From Eutypella sp. D-1 (taxonomy: Eukaryota > Ascomycota > Sordariomycetes > Xylariales > Diatrypaceae), in assembly GCA_023313575.1 (NCBI GenBank), contig JAJTTP010000021.1, forward strand, positions 62,001 to 126,000: a stretch of 64,000 bases of DNA, in the 5' to 3' direction. Positions 60,034 through 64,000 of this stretch are shown here, in pieces (the stretch's first letter is position 1; the number at the start of each line of letters is the position of its first letter). The notes under the pieces were generated by a model that saw nothing but the letters and a program-made list of their open reading frames with translations, searched no databases and had not been told where the DNA came from. A program made the translations under genes and the position numbers.

Positions 60034-61185
60034 ATGATGGAGCTCCTTAGACGAACGGCTGCATGGTTCCATGCCACAAAGGACCCCCAACCGGAGGAGA
60101 TGCAGCCAGAGAAGCAGAGGCAGTCGGCCCCTTTCCCTCTCCTTCAACTGACACCTGAACTCATCCTTTACATATCCGACTTTCTCGACCCGGCCAGTCG
60201 AGTCCTGGCTTCCCAGACTTGCCACGCACTGCGAGCGATCCTCGGCGGCACTCGCCTTTCGTATTCTCAATACTTGGATTACCTTACCGCGTTTTCCCGC
60301 ACCAGCTCGTGCGATGAGTGGGTGTGCGAAGTGTGCATGGTCATCCATCCGATCTACAAACGTGAAAAGCCGACGCCGCGCTGGTACTCGCCATGTATAG
60401 CGCCTCTTCTTAAGCGGGCGCCCTGGCGAGATAAGGGCAGATGGATCTGCAAGTTACGCACCGACTACAACGACAGTATCTTCAACTTCCTACTTGACCA
60501 TGGATACGTCCAACTCGCATTGAGGATCGTAAGGCTAGGGAACTCCGGCTTCATAACACACCATAGGCAGCTTATTGCGTGCCATCACGGGAGGTTCTTT
60601 CCCTACTGGGCTGACATGTTAGATCATACACAAAACGTGCACCAAAAGCTCAACCCGAGGATTGTCCAAGCAGCCGACGGCGAACTGCGATATTTACTCA
60701 TGACCAGCTGGTTTCAACGGGCCGATCCCACCTCACAAACACTAGCATACGAGGACGTCGCCGATATCCTGGCCTGCCCGCACCAGCAGGTTCAGCAGAA
60801 GAAGCTAAAACGGAATGAGAGATGCATGTTGGCAAAAGCTTCCGACATAGCGTTCGAGCATAGGGCCCAGGAGCTACGCGGTGCTTGCTTCTCCTGCCGA
60901 ACCGACTACACGGTGTTTGTGGCCCTCGACGGAATGTCCTTCGAACTGCACATCTGGCAGGACCTAGGCACAGAAGACTCTCCCATGGACCCGTCGTGGG
61001 GGAATCACATAACGAAATATTCCCGGGGTTTGCGGAAAGCGCCGAGGCGTCTGTTTCCGGACTGGCACCCCGATCCACCGACTCTCCATACGAAGCCCGG
61101 AAGCATTCGTGAGCTTTATTACCGCAATAGCGAGGCGAAAGGGGGAGCTTTTGGCGTAGGGGTCCCGTTCATATGGGTAACGTGA
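60034..61185 (+). CDS. F-box-like domain protein
   Basis: An intronless 383-aa frame; the second codon is also ATG. Residues about 38-72 fit an F-box (LTPELILYISDFLDPASRV then SQTCHALRAIL), the Skp1-binding motif of SCF ubiquitin ligases. C-x2-C pairs at about 103-106 (WVCEVCMVIHP) and 284-287 (CFSC) could be structural. The rest shows no ankyrin, LRR or WD repeats and looks like the many lineage-specific fungal F-box proteins of unknown target. No signal peptide. Elongin C, another ubiquitin-ligase component, is encoded 1.2 kb away on the other strand, which is probably coincidence. Confidence 0.8.
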   Translation: MMELLRRTAAWFHATKDPQPEEMQPEKQRQSAPFPLLQLTPELILYISDFLDPASRVLASQTCHALRAILGGTRLSYSQYLDYLTAFSRTSSCDEWVCEVCMVIHPIYKREKPTPRWYSPCIAPLLKRAPWRDKGRWICKLRTDYNDSIFNFLLDHGYVQLALRIVRLGNSGFITHHRQLIACHHGRFFPYWADMLDHTQNVHQKLNPRIVQAADGELRYLLMTSWFQRADPTSQTLAYEDVADILACPHQQVQQKKLKRNERCMLAKASDIAFEHRAQELRGACFSCRTDYTVFVALDGMSFELHIWQDLGTEDSPMDPSWGNHITKYSRGLRKAPRRLFPDWHPDPPTLHTKPGSIRELYYRNSEAKGGAFGVGVPFIWVT

Positions 61186-62371
61186 TGGTAGGGATGAGCT
61201 GACAGCTGCTTAAGAATGCTTAAGCACGTTGCATTCTAGTCCTCATCACCACCGCCGCCGCTGCATTGCGCTGTGTTGTGTGATATAGCACATAGATCGC
61301 CGGAGTTGGATAACTAGAGCAACATGTATCAATAGGGGCTTCGCTCATCTATTCAGTACGGGCAGGACGTCATATCTGCTATATTTGAATACTATGTTGT
61401 GATTTTCAGCGAGCCTCCACCATAACCTGGATGAAAGCTGGATGTGAAATTTTCTTCTCCCTTCATTACCATGTACGCTATGCTATTCCCACACTAGCCA
61501 GTAAACCCTTAGTCCGTCCTTAACCCCCCTCAGGCAAACTCACGCTATGGCCATCGACTGAGTGCCTGGGAGTAGTTGACCAAGCTGCAGGGCGGTGGCC
61601 GTGGACTGCGACTCGCTACAGGTCGAAGGCTGGCGGTGCAAAATGGACAATAGGAGGCATGGAGCGCCAGCGCGTACCTGAGACGAAAATACATTAAGGC
61701 CACGATGCTGCCCGGAGTTGCGGGGGAGGATGTTGATAGGCGGGCGTCAGGATGTTCGGGTCCGATACAGTCGAACTGGCTCCAGGAAAACGGGTACTAC
61801 CGAATGATAGGTACCATCCGGGAAAGGGAGTCCGTTTCAAGTTCATACCAAAATGTTGTGTTTGAGGGATTTCTTCGGCCCCAACTAAGGCATTCGTTCA
61901 TGACATGTATCCCTTGATAAAAAGCATGGCCTTCATAGAGAAAAGCAAGCCGCGCAGAGTGACGGGGACAGATCTATCTTCCATCCGTATTAGACATTCA
62001 ACCCATTGCAGTGAGTTGAACGCATATGCTTGTTAGATGGGAAGCCGGGGCAGAAACAAAAAAAAAAAAACGTTCACAAATCACAGCGAGCAAGCCCTTA
62101 CCGTAACTCACGATCTCCTTCGAGCAAGAGCCGAGGCCGACCTTGAACCCCCTTCGCATTAATGCAATTATCCATTGCTACTTGACCCGTCCGGTCCATT
62201 ATCCGTCTAGTTCGTGATATCGTGTTATGCCTGCCAAGAACGCCGAAAACTCCAAAGTTCCCAACATGAGTGTCATCCAGAATGCCAGAAATCTTACCAA
62301 CATGATATCGCTCGTGTGTGGCAGTGGCGAGTCAGGTAGGCCCTTTGGGAAGGAGGGCGTTAATGGTGAAT
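61186..62371. other. Intergenic region between convergent genes, no supported gene
   Basis: About 1.2 kb with an A-homopolymer run at about 62059-62070. A 13-nt direct repeat (GCTCGTGTGTGGC) at 62310-62322 and 62377-62389 spans the end of the elongin C frame. Confidence 0.5.
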
Positions 62372-63101
62372 TTAATGCTCGTGTGTGGCGGACTTCTGGT
62401 TGTCCACCCGGTGTGTAGGGTTGATCTTACTGTCAAGTCCAAGGTAATCCGCCGCCATCAAGAGCTCGAGACATAGCTCGACGGGGACCTCCATCTCGGG
62501 CACGTTTTGTTGGTTACGGTACTTGTACCAGTAGTTGAAGTACTCGGCCACTTTCTCAAGCACCATACCGCTGGGAGATGATGGTCAGCTCGAGCCTTCA
62601 GCCGACAAGATAGATCCAGGACCAGTGGTCCATGGGCATGAGTAGAGGGGATAGGTTAGGTTCAAAGGGCAGCGTCTCAGATCAAGTGTAGTTGGCTGTC
62701 ATTCAGACCACAAAAAGTGGTCTGTCAGTAAGAACACAGCGAAATATTTGTGATTCATCACCGACGACGCCCATATATATATGCCGATGCTGCTGGTGGT
62801 AGCGATACAAACGGCCATGACGGGCAGGGGCGAACACGATGATGACTTACTTGATCTCTTCGAAATGGCATCTCGCCGTCTTGGCCTCAGAAAATTGACC
62901 TACATACCATACTTAGCCCATCTTCTTCCTCGTGTCGGAGGTGCCCGAGGCAGGAAAAGCTAGCTGCTGCTCACTCTTAGGATCGAGCATCTTCTTGATG
63001 GCAGGACTAATGGAGGCAGCCTGTCGTAGAACGACGAACTCGAAGCCATCGCTCGAGACGAGAGTGACGTATCTACTGGGCTCTGGCTCGCTCAAATCCA
63101 T
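62372..63101 (-). CDS. ELC1: Elongin C (Skp1/BTB-POZ fold)
   Basis: Three exons on the minus strand: 63101-62975, 62899-62851, 62570-62372; 124 aa. The joined sequence is near-canonical elongin C: YVTLVSSDGFEFVVLRQAA, then LDPKS|QFSEAKTARCHFEEI|NGMVLEKVAEYF, then VPVELCLELLMAADYLGLD. Both joins restore the family sequence, which fixes the splice sites; the second intron is 280 bp, the longest used here. Elongin C adapts BC-box proteins to cullin ubiquitin ligases and, in fungi, assists degradation of stalled RNA polymerase II. The protein runs about 20 residues beyond the usual YLGLD end. A GTAAGA donor right after that point leaves open a further intron and a different C-terminus. Confidence 0.88.
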
Positions 63102-64000
63102 CTTGAAGAATCACAATCTATGAGATTATGTATCTTCCCAAGATACTCGAGTCAATTGATAGCGGCGAGATCCGACGTCTAGACGTACGTACGTTGTCCG
63201 TCTTCCTGGAGTCCCAGGTACGTTTTAAAGACGCAGATAGAGATTTTCGACTTAATAAGTGAAGAGAGGTCCAGGGGTTTGCGAGAAATTCTTTTTAAGA
63301 ACCTTTAATGTACTTAGGCTAGCCTTAGGACACGGATAGGGCTCCAGAAGTAAGTGTGCACGGTCCACCTAAATGGTAAAGTGAGGCAAGAGCAGGTCTA
63401 GATTAGAGATTGAGAGGGTCCCGAATTGGCGGTCGGGGGACGGCGGTCGGTGATCGGTAAGTTCCAAATAGGTTTAGTGGCCTCAGGAATTTACAGGCAC
63501 AAGAGGCACTGGGCAGATAAGTAACAAGGCATGGGAAAGGGCAAGGGAAAGCAGGGCTACTGGCTGGTAAACAAGTGGGAACATGATTGCGTACTAACTA
63601 GTACCTAGGTACTGTGGGGCGATCTCGATAAAGAGCTAAAAGCTGTTTGGCTGAAACATTGAAAACGGAGTTGCCCTGACGACCACTATTGGACTAAATT
63701 TATTGACTTGGTTACCAGTACCTAAGGTGACCTCCAGCACCTCCAGAACGACCAGCAACCTTTGGGGAAGGTCAGCCAACCAGCCAACCCAAACTACCAA
63801 AACTACCAATAAAATACCTACCAGCCAACGAGCCAGCCACCTTATCTCCAAGTACACACTTTGTAGACTCTCAGGTAAGTATCCAGCTGACGAAGGTTCC
63901 TCCAGGGCTGTTGTTAGTTGTTGAAGTTCAAAGTTGTTACCCTTCACCCTCACTCACACTTTACCCGAACGAACCTGCACTGGTCCGGTCCCTAAACCAA
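63102..64000. other. Right end of window, no supported gene
   Basis: About 900 bp upstream of elongin C. A TACCTAGGTA palindrome at 63603-63612 and a CCAGCCAACC-type run at about 63770-63840. No gene recognised. Confidence 0.5.

Overview
The window looks like a nuclear scaffold piece from a filamentous ascomycete, most likely a Sordariomycete. Genes are separated by long non-coding gaps. Introns are short (50-280 bp, mostly 55-120) with GTATGT/GTAAGT-type donors, CTAAC/CTGAC branch sites and TAG/CAG acceptors. Upstream regions carry pyrimidine tracts, and protein families typical of Pezizomycotina are present (ppg1 with an acidic insert, fungal UPF3, TBF1 with TRFH and telobox Myb, DUF1479, Zn2Cys6 regulators). 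The order cannot be fixed from the sequence. All splice models were joined by hand from splice consensus, reading frame and recalled family motifs. Every model is a whole number of codons, but none has been tested against transcripts.

Layout, left to right: an EthD-like/alpha-beta hydrolase fusion (89-1738, +); a DUF1479 protein with long low-complexity arms (5374-7824, +); a secreted bicupin of the oxalate decarboxylase/oxidase family in seven exons (9744-11422, +); a protein made almost wholly of Cys/His repeats with a Gly/Tyr tail (11844-13789, -); a TBF1-like telomere/TTAGGG-binding factor (15043-18742, -); an NAD(P) aldehyde dehydrogenase (22435-24184, +); a single-pass membrane protein (27436-28922, +); two small coiled-coil proteins (31072-31812 and 36138-36935, +); a PNPOx-like split-barrel protein with a C-terminal anchor (37648-38541, +); a secreted HExxH metalloprotease-like gene with an in-frame TAG and a 6-nt microexon (40685-42130, -); UPF3 (43771-45774, -); a three-gene catabolic-looking group, namely a PcaB-type lyase (-), a Zn2Cys6 regulator (+) and a sugar/acid MFS transporter (+) (48808-55618); ppg1 phosphatase (57048-58509, +); an F-box-like protein (60034-61185, +); and elongin C (62372-63101, -).

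Functional links: the lyase and regulator are divergently transcribed from a 560-bp intergenic region that holds a perfect 8+8 inverted repeat ending in CGG/CCG. Half-sites of similar sequence recur upstream of the transporter, which suggests a small regulon for an aromatic or dicarboxylic acid. The housekeeping genes (UPF3, TBF1, ppg1, elongin C) are scattered and unlinked in function. No rRNA, tRNA, CRISPR array, intact transposon or attachment site was recognised.

The most interesting signals are (1) the metalloprotease gene, intact apart from a UAG that sits in the loop of a predicted hairpin, which fits fungal A-to-I stop-codon editing; (2) its 6-nt microexon; (3) the oxalate enzyme whose lid loop lacks the decarboxylase glutamate; (4) the 510-aa Cys/His repeat protein; and (5) the lyase/regulator/transporter group with its candidate operator.
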